This document shows, in pieces, positions 23,657 to 30,943 of a stretch of 32,021 bases of DNA. The position numbers were made by a program, and so were the translations under genes. A model generated the notes under the pieces. That model was given only the letters and a program-made list of their open reading frames with translations, made no database searches and was not told the DNA's origin. Every line of letters starts with the position of its first letter. The first letter of the stretch is position 1. This stretch comes from Bacteroidota bacterium. Its GTDB lineage: Bacteria; Bacteroidota; Ignavibacteria; Ignavibacteriales; Melioribacteraceae. The stretch lies in assembly GCA_023453125.1 (NCBI GenBank), contig JAEXUB010000041.1:1-32021 (forward strand). The letters run 5' to 3'.

Positions 23657-24583
23657 TTAGTTTAAAATTTGTTTTGCAATCTCTATATCTTTTTTAATCT
23701 GGCCTACAAGTTCATCAACGGAACCGAATTTTTTCTCGTCCCGTATTCTGCTTACAAACTCAAGTTCAACTGCTTTTCCGTAAGCGTCCCCCGAATAACC
23801 GAATATGTGCAGCTCAATTATTATCCTGCTGCTGTTTTCAAATGTAGGGCGCATTCCGATATTAAGAACCCCTTTAAGGAGGTTCCCTTCTATGCTGCAT
23901 TTAACAGCGTAGACTCCTGTAGAGGGAATGAGTTTCTGCTTCGATAAGGGCTCTATATTTGCGGTAGGAAATCCTAATTCCCTTCCTCTCTGAACCCCCT
24001 CAACCACAATTCCCTTTACGGAATAATTCCTTCCGAGCATCCGGTTTGCGCTTTCAAGGTTACCTGCTTCGAGCGCATTTCTTATCTTGGATGAACTCAC
24101 CTGAATTCCATCTACGCTTACCGCAGGAATTACCGTAAGACGGTAGCCAAGGGATTTGGAGAGGTTAAGAAGCGATTCCTCGTTGCCCCCCCTGTTCTTG
24201 CCGAAATGGTGGTCGTGCCCTATAACAAGGTGTTCTGCATTAATCCTATCTATAAGATATGACTTAACGAATTCATCATAGCTTATCTGGGCAAATTCCC
24301 GGTTGAACTCAATAACCAGAAGATTTTTTACATTCAATTTTTCAAAGAGCGCCGCCTTTTCTTCCAAAGCGGTCAAAATTTTTATATCGCCGTTCCCCTG
24401 AACAACAATGCGGGGATGGGGTTCGAATGTTACCACAAAACTTTCGGCATTCTTCTCTTCAGCCTCGGAAACCACATAATTTATGATATCCGAATGCCCG
24501 AGGTGGATTCCGTCGAAAGTACCGATTGTAACAACCGACTTTCTTTCTAATTTAACTTCCGAAATGTCTCTGTATATCTTCAT
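23657..24583 (-). CDS. ribF: Bifunctional riboflavin kinase / FAD synthetase RibF
   Basis: Converts riboflavin to FMN and FMN to FAD. The 308 residues have an N-terminal adenylyltransferase domain with the HxGH-type nucleotide motif (TIGTFDGIHLGHSDII, residues about 20-35), LVIGHDHHFGKNRGGN and SSSKIRNALEAGN. The C-terminal riboflavin kinase domain (about 180-305) has the metal/nucleotide motif GFPTANI and GVLNIGMRPTF. Both active sites look complete. It sits between truB and rpsO, a widely conserved place in bacteria. The 44-base gap upstream is AT-rich with no hairpin that I could see, so it is probably part of the same transcript. Confidence 0.97.
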   Translation of the reverse strand: MKIYRDISEVKLERKSVVTIGTFDGIHLGHSDIINYVVSEAEEKNAESFVVTFEPHPRIVVQGNGDIKILTALEEKAALFEKLNVKNLLVIEFNREFAQISYDEFVKSYLIDRINAEHLVIGHDHHFGKNRGGNEESLLNLSKSLGYRLTVIPAVSVDGIQVSSSKIRNALEAGNLESANRMLGRNYSVKGIVVEGVQRGRELGFPTANIEPLSKQKLIPSTGVYAVKCSIEGNLLKGVLNIGMRPTFENSSRIIIELHIFGYSGDAYGKAVELEFVSRIRDEKKFGSVDELVGQIKKDIEIAKQILN

Positions 24584-24627
24584 TCTGCAATAAATTTTCG
24601 ATTATCAAATACCGAAATCCTGTTTGT

Positions 24628-25344
24628 TTAACTGCCGAGACCTTTAATGCTTTTAAAATATTCTTTAAGGTCATCAATAGTCAATGCATCTTCAACACAA
24701 AAAGAACCTATTTTAGTCCTGCGGAGCTCTTTTAAATAAGCGCCGCATCCCAATTTCTGCCCGAAATCATCCGCTATAGTCCTTATGTATGTCCCTTTCG
24801 AGCAGGCAATCCTGAAATGTATTTCGGGAAGTTCAAGAGAAGTAATAGTGAATTCGGTAATGTTAATCTCTCTTTCCTCTCTTTCAATTTCTACTCCTTT
24901 ACGGGCATAATGATAAAGAGCTTTCCCTTTATGCTTAACAGCGGAATACATGGGAGGGCATTGAGCAGTAATTCCGATAAAGGTCTTTCTTACTTCCTCA
25001 ACCATTTCTCCGGTAATGCCTTCAATACCTTTTTCCTCGCAGAATTCCGTTTCCAGATCCATTGAGAGGGTGCGCTTTCCGAGTTCAATAATCCCTTCGT
25101 AAGTCTTTTCGGCTTCCTGGAATTCGGTTATGCGCTTTGTAAGCTTTCCGGTGCAGAGTATCAGAAGTCCCGTTGCAAACGGATCTAATGTTCCCGCGTG
25201 CCCGACCTTCATCTTTGTAAGCTTCATTACTTTACGGACCACATCGAATGATGTGAATCCCCTTTTTTTATCAATTAAAAGAACATTGCCTTCTTCGTAA
25301 TCGAAACCTGAATCATTCAGGTTTGTCTTCGTTATTATCTTCAT
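24628..25344 (-). CDS. truB: tRNA pseudouridine-55 synthase TruB
   Basis: Makes pseudouridine 55 in the T-loop of tRNAs. The longest frame begins at 25398, but the residues before Met19 have no family character, and I prefer the ATG at 25344, which gives 238 residues and a 32-base overlap with rbfA. Motifs: GNVLLIDKKRGFTSFDVVRKV, GHAGTLDPFATGLLILC with catalytic Asp54, YEGIIELGKRT, QCPPMYSAVKHKGKALYHYARKG, and CSKGTYIRTIADDFG. A full C-terminal PUA domain is lacking; the protein ends soon after the catalytic fold, as in many short TruBs. Neighbours rbfA and ribF give the standard context. Confidence 0.96.
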   Translation of the reverse strand: MKIITKTNLNDSGFDYEEGNVLLIDKKRGFTSFDVVRKVMKLTKMKVGHAGTLDPFATGLLILCTGKLTKRITEFQEAEKTYEGIIELGKRTLSMDLETEFCEEKGIEGITGEMVEEVRKTFIGITAQCPPMYSAVKHKGKALYHYARKGVEIEREEREINITEFTITSLELPEIHFRIACSKGTYIRTIADDFGQKLGCGAYLKELRRTKIGSFCVEDALTIDDLKEYFKSIKGLGS

Positions 25345-25672
25345 GAATCTTTTTAAAAAGCACTTCCATCTTTTCCACATAATCAAGTGTATCGTCAATA
25401 AAGAAATGGAGTTCGGGCACAGACCTGAAATGGATTTTACCCGCGAGTTCGCTTCTTAAATATCCTTTCAGCTCGTTAAGCTTGCCGAGAACTTCATCCC
25501 TCTTCTCCTTTTCATAAATGGAGACGTAGATTTTCGAATGCCTTAAATCGGGACTTACCTTAACATTTGTTATGGTAATCAGCCCGATATTAGGGTCCTT
25601 GAGTTTATGAAGAAAGATAAGGCTCATTTCTTCCTTTATAAAATTCTCTATTTTAGCAATTCTAACAGACAT
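25313..25672 (-). CDS. rbfA: Ribosome-binding factor RbfA
   Basis: A KH-fold small protein that binds immature 30S subunits and helps mature the 16S 5' end, important in cold growth. The 119 residues include RIAKIENFIKEEMSLIFLHKLKDPNIGLITITNVKVSPDLRHSKIYVS in outline, with the DPNIG and VKVSPDLRHSKIYVS parts diagnostic, and the C-terminal FRSVPELHFFIDDTLDY. The ATG shares one base with the infB stop (TAATG), so translation is coupled to IF-2. An acidic tail (HEDNNEDKPE) follows the fold. Confidence 0.96.
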   Translation of the reverse strand: MSVRIAKIENFIKEEMSLIFLHKLKDPNIGLITITNVKVSPDLRHSKIYVSIYEKEKRDEVLGKLNELKGYLRSELAGKIHFRSVPELHFFIDDTLDYVEKMEVLFKKIHEDNNEDKPE

Positions 25673-28368
25673 TAATTTTCTAATTTCTTTTTGGTTTCAA
25701 TGAATTTATACGCTTCAATGGAATCTCTTACCTTGATATCATTGAAATTGGAGATGCTGAGACCGCATTCGTAACCTTTTTCAACTTCGCGGACGTCATC
25801 TTTGAATCTCTTAAGTGTGAGGATATCTCCTTCGTAAATTACTATGCCGTCTCTTATAAGGCGTATCTTATTCGAACGGGCAATTCTTCCTTCCTGAACA
25901 TAGCAGCCTGCAATTGTGCCTACTTTCGGAACCTTGAATGTATCCCTTACTTCGAGAGTAGCGGTAATTTCTTCGGAAATTACAGGAGACAACATTCCTT
26001 CGAGAGCGGATTTAACTTCGTTTATTGCGTCGTAAATTACATTGTATAATCTTATTTCAACATCTTCGCTTTCTGCAAGCTTTCTGGCGTTTATATTCGG
26101 CCTTACGTGGAAACCGATAATAATAGCTCCGGAAGCCGCGGCAAGAAGAACGTCTCCTTCGCTGATGGCGCCAACTGCTTTGTGAATAACGCGTACAGAT
26201 ACTTCGGGATTGGATACTTTCATCAAAGAATCGGAGAGGGCTTCAATAGAGCCGTCCACGTCTCCTTTAACAATTATCGGAAGCTCTTTAATGCCTCCCT
26301 TGCTTATCTGACTTGCAATTTCGTCAAGAGTAATAAGGTGAACCTGACGGTGATCCTGTTCCCTCTTTAACTGCGAACGCTTAAGAGCAATTTCCCTTGC
26401 ATCCCTTTCCGATTCAACAATAACAAATGTATCACCGGCCTGAGGCGCATTCTCAAATCCGAGTACAAGCACTGGTGTTGAAGGTCCGGCTTCGCTTACT
26501 TTCTTTCCTCTTTCATCGAACATCGCCCTTACTCTTCCGTGTACGTTCCCCGCTACAAAAGGATCACCAATTTTAAGTGTACCTTTCTGTACCAGAACCG
26601 TAGCAGTAATGCCTTTTCCCTTATCAAGCTGCGATTCAATTACAACGCCTTTGGCCTGACGGTTAGGGTTGGCTTTCAATTCAAGAAGGTCTGCCTCGAG
26701 AAGAATTTTTTCAAGCAGGAGGTCCATATTTACACCGGTCTTTGCCGATACCTGAACACTCTGATACTTGCCTCCCCAATCCTCAACAAGGATATTGCGG
26801 TCTGCAAGCTGCTGTCTTATTCTTTCCAGATTTATACCCGGTTTATCAATTTTATTTATAGCTACAACAATAGGCACATTGGCTGCCTGGGCGTGGTTAA
26901 TAGCTTCAACTGTCTGAGGCATTACTGCATCATCAGCTGCAACAACAAGTACCACAATATCTGTAACCTTTGCACCTCTTGCGCGCATAGCGGTAAATGC
27001 TTCGTGCCCCGGTGTATCGAGAAAGGCAATCTGCTTTCCGCTTTCGAGCACTACTTTATAAGCACCTATGTGCTGTGTAATGCCCCCCGATTCTCCCGCT
27101 ACTACGTTTGTATTGCGGATATAATCGAGAATGGAGGTCTTGCCGTGATCTACGTGCCCCATAATTGTAACAACCGGAGGCCTTGGAAGAAGATCTTCCA
27201 CTTCATCGGTGTCGCTTTCTTCAGCATCAATATTGTATTCTTCCTGGAATTCGATATTGTAGCCGAATTCATCCGCTACAAGCGTAATTGTTTCAACATC
27301 AAGGCGCTGGTTAATTGAAACCATTAAACCGAGACTGATGCATTTCTGAATTACCTCGCTTACGGAAACATTCATAAGGTTGGCAAGCTCGTTAACCGCA
27401 ATATACTCGGTTACCTTGATTGTTGATTTTTCCTTTTCCTTTTCCTCAAGAATTCTTTCTGCTATTTCAAGTTTTTCTTTTCTCTTTTTCTTTCTTGCCG
27501 AAGCGCGTTCGCCGAGTGACGATTCATCCATGCTTAGCATAGTTCTCTTAATTGCGGCTTCAACTTCTCTCTTATCAACTTCAAGCTTCTTAACTTTTTT
27601 CTTTTTCTTTCCTACAACGGTCTCTTCACCTTCATCTTTGGTTTTCTTCTTGGTCTTGAGAACTTTCTTTTTCTTCTTCTTTTTCTTTGCTTCCTCTTCG
27701 GCAGATAATGCGGGTTTCGGTGCGCCGTTGGCTGCTGCGGCAGGAGCGGCGGCTTTCTGGTCCGTCTTCTGTTCCTGTCTGCGCGGATCTCTCTGGCGTC
27801 CTGCATTAAGGTCAATCTTGCCTACAATTGTAAGCCCTTTTTTCCTTTCGGCAATTTCCCGTTCCGCCTTTGTTTTAAATACCCCTCTGTCATCCTTTAC
27901 TTCGGGTTTTTCGGCAGGAGCTTCTTCAACAGGCAGTTCCTCCGCTTCCGCTTCAGGCACTTCTTCTACTGCCTCAACAGCGGGAGCTTCTTCCGTTTCC
28001 ACCTCTTCAAATGCCTGTTCAGGAGCGGCTTCAACAGGCTCCTCGTGAACGGCATCCATTATTTTAGCTTCTTCAATCGGTTTTTCTTCAACTTCTTTAA
28101 CCATCTCTTTATCAGCAGGAGCTTCCTGTTTATCGCCGTGCTTCTCCTTGAATTCCGATATTTTCTTGTAATGCTTTTCGGCTTTCTCAATATCCTTCTT
28201 AAAATGAATATTGATATCGGCCAGCATCTCATCGGTAAGAAGGGACATATGAGTCTTGGCGTCGTACCCCTTCTTCTGCAGAAACTCCATTAGTGTATCT
28301 GTAGAGAGATTGTATTCTGATGCAAATTTGTAAAGCCTTAATTTTTTTGTTTTGGTCTCTTCGGACAT
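25672..28368 (-). CDS. infB: Translation initiation factor IF-2
   Basis: The GTPase that places initiator tRNA on the small subunit and promotes subunit joining. The 898 residues contain an N-terminal IF2_N module (about 9-55), a long low-complexity linker (about 60-310) with an acidic Glu/Ala/Pro/Val part (94-157) and lysine-rich runs (228-236, 254-261), and a second IF2_N module (about 317-375). Then come the G domain with G1 GHVDHGKT (404-411), G3 DTPGH (451-455) and G4 NKID (505-508), and domains II-IV ending with the initiator-tRNA-binding C2 domain. It starts 24 bases after nusA with AGGT upstream, and its stop overlaps the rbfA start. All switch motifs are intact. Confidence 0.98.
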   Translation of the reverse strand: MSEETKTKKLRLYKFASEYNLSTDTLMEFLQKKGYDAKTHMSLLTDEMLADINIHFKKDIEKAEKHYKKISEFKEKHGDKQEAPADKEMVKEVEEKPIEEAKIMDAVHEEPVEAAPEQAFEEVETEEAPAVEAVEEVPEAEAEELPVEEAPAEKPEVKDDRGVFKTKAEREIAERKKGLTIVGKIDLNAGRQRDPRRQEQKTDQKAAAPAAAANGAPKPALSAEEEAKKKKKKKKVLKTKKKTKDEGEETVVGKKKKKVKKLEVDKREVEAAIKRTMLSMDESSLGERASARKKKRKEKLEIAERILEEKEKEKSTIKVTEYIAVNELANLMNVSVSEVIQKCISLGLMVSINQRLDVETITLVADEFGYNIEFQEEYNIDAEESDTDEVEDLLPRPPVVTIMGHVDHGKTSILDYIRNTNVVAGESGGITQHIGAYKVVLESGKQIAFLDTPGHEAFTAMRARGAKVTDIVVLVVAADDAVMPQTVEAINHAQAANVPIVVAINKIDKPGINLERIRQQLADRNILVEDWGGKYQSVQVSAKTGVNMDLLLEKILLEADLLELKANPNRQAKGVVIESQLDKGKGITATVLVQKGTLKIGDPFVAGNVHGRVRAMFDERGKKVSEAGPSTPVLVLGFENAPQAGDTFVIVESERDAREIALKRSQLKREQDHRQVHLITLDEIASQISKGGIKELPIIVKGDVDGSIEALSDSLMKVSNPEVSVRVIHKAVGAISEGDVLLAAASGAIIIGFHVRPNINARKLAESEDVEIRLYNVIYDAINEVKSALEGMLSPVISEEITATLEVRDTFKVPKVGTIAGCYVQEGRIARSNKIRLIRDGIVIYEGDILTLKRFKDDVREVEKGYECGLSISNFNDIKVRDSIEAYKFIETKKKLEN

Positions 28369-28392
28369 AATCTTGAATACCTGTTGGTTTAA

Positions 28393-29640
28393 TTATTCTT
28401 CTTCTTCAAATTGATTTTTAATTATCTCAAAGATCTCTTCGGCTTTTTCTTCCGAAACACCCTCGATTTCTTTCAGTTTTTCAACACCTGCCGAAAGGAC
28501 TTCAACAGCAGTATCGAAACGGTTATGAATAAGGAGTTCAACAATATCTGCTCCCAATTCTTCGCGCAATTCGATTAATTCGATATCGTCTTCATATTCT
28601 TCAAACGGTTTTTCTTCTCTTATTACATCTATGTGGTAGCCTGTAAGTTTCATTGCCAGTCTGATGTTAACGCCGTTGCGCCCTACAATCATAGAAACCT
28701 GGTCGCTGTCGGCAGTTACAACGCATTTGCCCTGTTCTTCATCAATATCAATCTGTTTCAGTTTAGCAGGAGCGAGAGCGCGCTGAATGAATACAACCGG
28801 ATCGTCGCTGTAATTGATTACGTCGATGTTTTCATTATTTAATTCTCTTACTATTGCGTGAATACGAACCCCTTTCATACCAACGCAGGCGCCTACGGCG
28901 TCTATTCTGGAATCCTGCGATTCGACCGCAATCTTTGCTCTTTCCCCCGGTTCGCGTGCAATCGATTTAATTTCAATTACACCGTCATAGATTTCGGGGA
29001 TTTCAATTTCGAAAAGTTTTCTTAAGAATTCATTATCGGAGCGGGATACAATAATAACCGGGCCGTTCGGAGTGCGCTTTACTTCTTTTACAATTGCCCT
29101 TATTGTTTCCCCTTTTCTGTATTTTTCTCTCGGAATCTGTTCGTTTCTCGGAAGGAGGAGTTCATTCTTGTTGTGGTTGATAAGGATATCATTGCGGCGC
29201 ACCTGATAAATATCCCCTACAACAATTTCACCGAGAATTTCGGAGTATTCATTGTGGATAATGTCTTTTTCAATTTCCCTGATTTTCTGGTTGAGGCTCT
29301 GACGCGCAAGATTAATGAGGCGTCTGCCGAAATCGGCGAGCTCGAGTTTCTGAACGTAATCGTCACCGACTTCGAGTTCATCGTCGTTCCCTTTTCTGTT
29401 CACCTCTTCGAGGCTTATCTGGGTCATCGGATCCTCTACAGTATCAACTATGGTTCTTTCAAGGAATATTTCTATGTCCCCTTTGTCCATGTTAACGACA
29501 ACGTCATATTTGGATTCCAGGCCGAATTTCTTTTTAACCAGGAGTCCGAAAATTTCTTCTATTATTCCCGCAAGAACATCTTTGTCAAGATTTTTCTCGC
29601 GAACCATTTGTGAAAAGGATTCAACAATTTCGGTGTTCAT
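28393..29640 (-). CDS. nusA: Transcription termination/antitermination factor NusA
   Basis: An RNA polymerase-associated factor controlling pausing, intrinsic termination and antitermination. The 415 residues have an N-terminal polymerase-binding domain (about 1-130), an S1 domain (about 135-195, GEIVVGDIYQVRRNDILINH), then two KH domains: KH1 with GACVGMKGVRIHAIVREL and KH2 with IVGRNGVNIRLAMKLTGY. A short acidic C-terminal tail (about 355-415) contains one helix-hairpin-helix-like repeat (GVEKLKEIEGVSEEKAEEIFEII). It lacks the two full acidic repeats of the Escherichia coli protein. GGAGG nine bases before the ATG is a good ribosome site. It sits between rimP and infB, the canonical order. 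Confidence 0.97.
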   Translation of the reverse strand: MNTEIVESFSQMVREKNLDKDVLAGIIEEIFGLLVKKKFGLESKYDVVVNMDKGDIEIFLERTIVDTVEDPMTQISLEEVNRKGNDDELEVGDDYVQKLELADFGRRLINLARQSLNQKIREIEKDIIHNEYSEILGEIVVGDIYQVRRNDILINHNKNELLLPRNEQIPREKYRKGETIRAIVKEVKRTPNGPVIIVSRSDNEFLRKLFEIEIPEIYDGVIEIKSIAREPGERAKIAVESQDSRIDAVGACVGMKGVRIHAIVRELNNENIDVINYSDDPVVFIQRALAPAKLKQIDIDEEQGKCVVTADSDQVSMIVGRNGVNIRLAMKLTGYHIDVIREEKPFEEYEDDIELIELREELGADIVELLIHNRFDTAVEVLSAGVEKLKEIEGVSEEKAEEIFEIIKNQFEEEE

Positions 29641-29655
29641 TTTGATGCGCCTCCG

Positions 29656-30102
29656 TCAAAAACTAATTAATACTTTTGCTGATTTTATTTCCTCAAACCG
29701 GATCCGGATTTCATTTTTGCCGTCGCCGAATATCAGAGTATCGTCTTCAATGCCGGTCAGTTTTGCCTTTAAACTTTTAACAGAATCTCCCGATTGATAC
29801 TTCAATTCGAAATTCCTGTTTATATGCTTTTTGTACTGAAGAAGGTATTTTAGCGGCCTGTCTACTCCGGGGGATGAAACGTCGAGCCTGAAATTGGAGT
29901 CGATTATGTTCTCCTCCTCAATGCGGGCCTTGATTAGATTTGAAACCTGATTGCAGGTCTCGCTTGTTACCCCTTCTTCCCCGTCTATAAAGACTTCAAT
30001 AATCCGGGTTCTGTTATCCCCCCGTAAAACTGATTCAATTAAAAGAAGATTCCGGCCGGTTACAATTTCTTCGATGCTATTTAGTAAAAATTCTTTGTCC
30101 AT
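29656..30102 (-). CDS. rimP: Ribosome maturation factor RimP
   Basis: Needed for assembly of the 30S subunit. The 148 residues have the two-domain RimP fold: an N-terminal alpha/beta domain with LIESVLRGDNRTRIIEVFIDGEEGV and the NQVSNLIKARIEEENII helix, the conserved hinge LDVSSPGVDRPLK (family signature), and a C-terminal SH3-like barrel (NFELKYQSGDSVKSLKAKLTGIEDDTLIF). It is the first gene of the rimP-nusA-infB cluster, whose order is conserved across bacteria. No tRNA gene precedes it, unlike in Escherichia coli. Its start codon lies only about 10 bases after the T-tract of the upstream terminator hairpin, so the promoter must lie inside or ahead of that hairpin. Confidence 0.94.
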   Translation of the reverse strand: MDKEFLLNSIEEIVTGRNLLLIESVLRGDNRTRIIEVFIDGEEGVTSETCNQVSNLIKARIEEENIIDSNFRLDVSSPGVDRPLKYLLQYKKHINRNFELKYQSGDSVKSLKAKLTGIEDDTLIFGDGKNEIRIRFEEIKSAKVLISF

Positions 30103-30111
30103 TTGATACCT

Positions 30112-30141
30112 ATATAAAAAAAATCGCCCTTTGTAGGGCGA
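30112..30141 (-). terminator. Strong intrinsic terminator between the SIMPL gene and rimP
   Basis: A perfect 7-bp GC-rich stem (TCGCCCT / AGGGCGA, 30124-30141) with a 4-base loop, followed on the minus strand by eight T residues and TATATA. It fits a canonical terminator for the hemW-SIMPL transcript. Its nearness to rimP also allows a leader or attenuator role. Confidence 0.9.
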
Positions 30142-30188
30142 AAAAGAGATAGTAATTTATGAATTTTTATTAAAATTAGCAAATAATT

Positions 30189-30207
30189 ATAGGATTTTGA
30201 ATCCTAT
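30189..30207 (-). other. AT-rich hairpin at the end of the SIMPL gene
   Basis: An 8-bp stem (ATAGGATT / AATCCTAT) with a 3-base loop that takes in the last base of the SIMPL stop codon. It lies about 50 bases ahead of the stronger terminator. It may be a first weak terminator or a 3'-end stabiliser; no T-tract follows directly. Confidence 0.45.
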
Positions 30208-30935
30208 TATTTAAGTTCAAAGGATGCCGAAACGACCGCCTTAATTTCCTTCTCAATTGAAGATACATCATTTATACCATAATCGGAAATCTGGTTAGAA
30301 TTAGGAGGTGTAATCTGAATTATCCCCATTCTGGCATCTTTCAGGAGCCCGAGGTCCCTTTCATTCGCCTTTGCAATGAATTCAGCCCTCATTTTAGCGT
30401 TTTTTGCCGCATCTGCCTGTACCAAGACCTTAATTTCGTCAATTTTTGTGTAAATATACTCGGGAGAATAGGGTTCAACCTCGAGCCCCTTTTCAACCAG
30501 CGAACTTAACGCGAATGAGAGCTCCTTTATTTTATTGATCTCATTGGAGGTAACCTTGAACCGCTGCGAATAGACATAATGCCTAACCCTCCCGGTTTCC
30601 ATACCGTCGGCGGTCAGTTCCATAACAGGCCTTCCGTTGATGCCGAATACTTCAATCTGCTCTTTCTTAAATCCTTTCTGCTCAATGAACTTGATTACAA
30701 TAGGCATCTGCTGCAGCAGAGTCTGGTATGCTGCTCTCTTATCGGTATTGGCTACCTGAAGAGTCCCCTCCTGAATTCCGAAATCGGAAGTGATGCTCCT
30801 CTTGGCCGATCCGGTTACCGTAAGCATATTGTCGTTCTTTGCCGATTTCCAGACAAAGCTGAAAATAATAACCGATAATACTATGCCCCCGGTAAGAATT
30901 ATGAACGGAAGCAGTAGATTGTTTTTTTCTTTCAT
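30207..30935 (-). CDS. SIMPL-domain (DUF541) membrane-anchored protein
   Basis: A 242-residue protein with one N-terminal membrane anchor (about 8-29, LLPFIILTGGIVLSVIIFSF) and a periplasmic SIMPL domain. Recognisable parts are LTVTGSAKRSITSDFGIQEGTLQV near the start, FGINGRPVMEL, VRHYVYSQRFKVTSNEINKIKEL, and the final AVVSASFELK. DUF541 proteins are periplasmic or membrane proteins often annotated as oxidative-stress or unknown, and no enzymatic residues are established. AGGAGG five bases before the ATG is among the strongest ribosome sites in the window. It follows hemW by eight bases, so the two are probably cotranscribed, and it ends the run before the terminator. Confidence 0.88.
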   Translation of the reverse strand: MKEKNNLLLPFIILTGGIVLSVIIFSFVWKSAKNDNMLTVTGSAKRSITSDFGIQEGTLQVANTDKRAAYQTLLQQMPIVIKFIEQKGFKKEQIEVFGINGRPVMELTADGMETGRVRHYVYSQRFKVTSNEINKIKELSFALSSLVEKGLEVEPYSPEYIYTKIDEIKVLVQADAAKNAKMRAEFIAKANERDLGLLKDARMGIIQITPPNSNQISDYGINDVSSIEKEIKAVVSASFELK

Positions 30936-30943
30936 TGCCCCTC

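Noticed and set aside
25345..25398. Longer truB start at 25398.
   Set aside because: The extra 18 residues are encoded inside rbfA, have no TruB character, and would give an 86-base overlap.
26539..28048. Long plus-strand open frames opposite infB (259 and 222 codons).
   Set aside because: They lie wholly opposite a confident IF-2 gene. The second is Ser/Phe-rich because it is the complement of the Lys/Glu linker. Neither has family motifs.
30103..30206. tRNA gene ahead of rimP, as in the Escherichia coli metY-rimP operon.
   Set aside because: The gap is about 100 AT-rich bases with two hairpins and no cloverleaf arms or CCA-adjacent acceptor stem.
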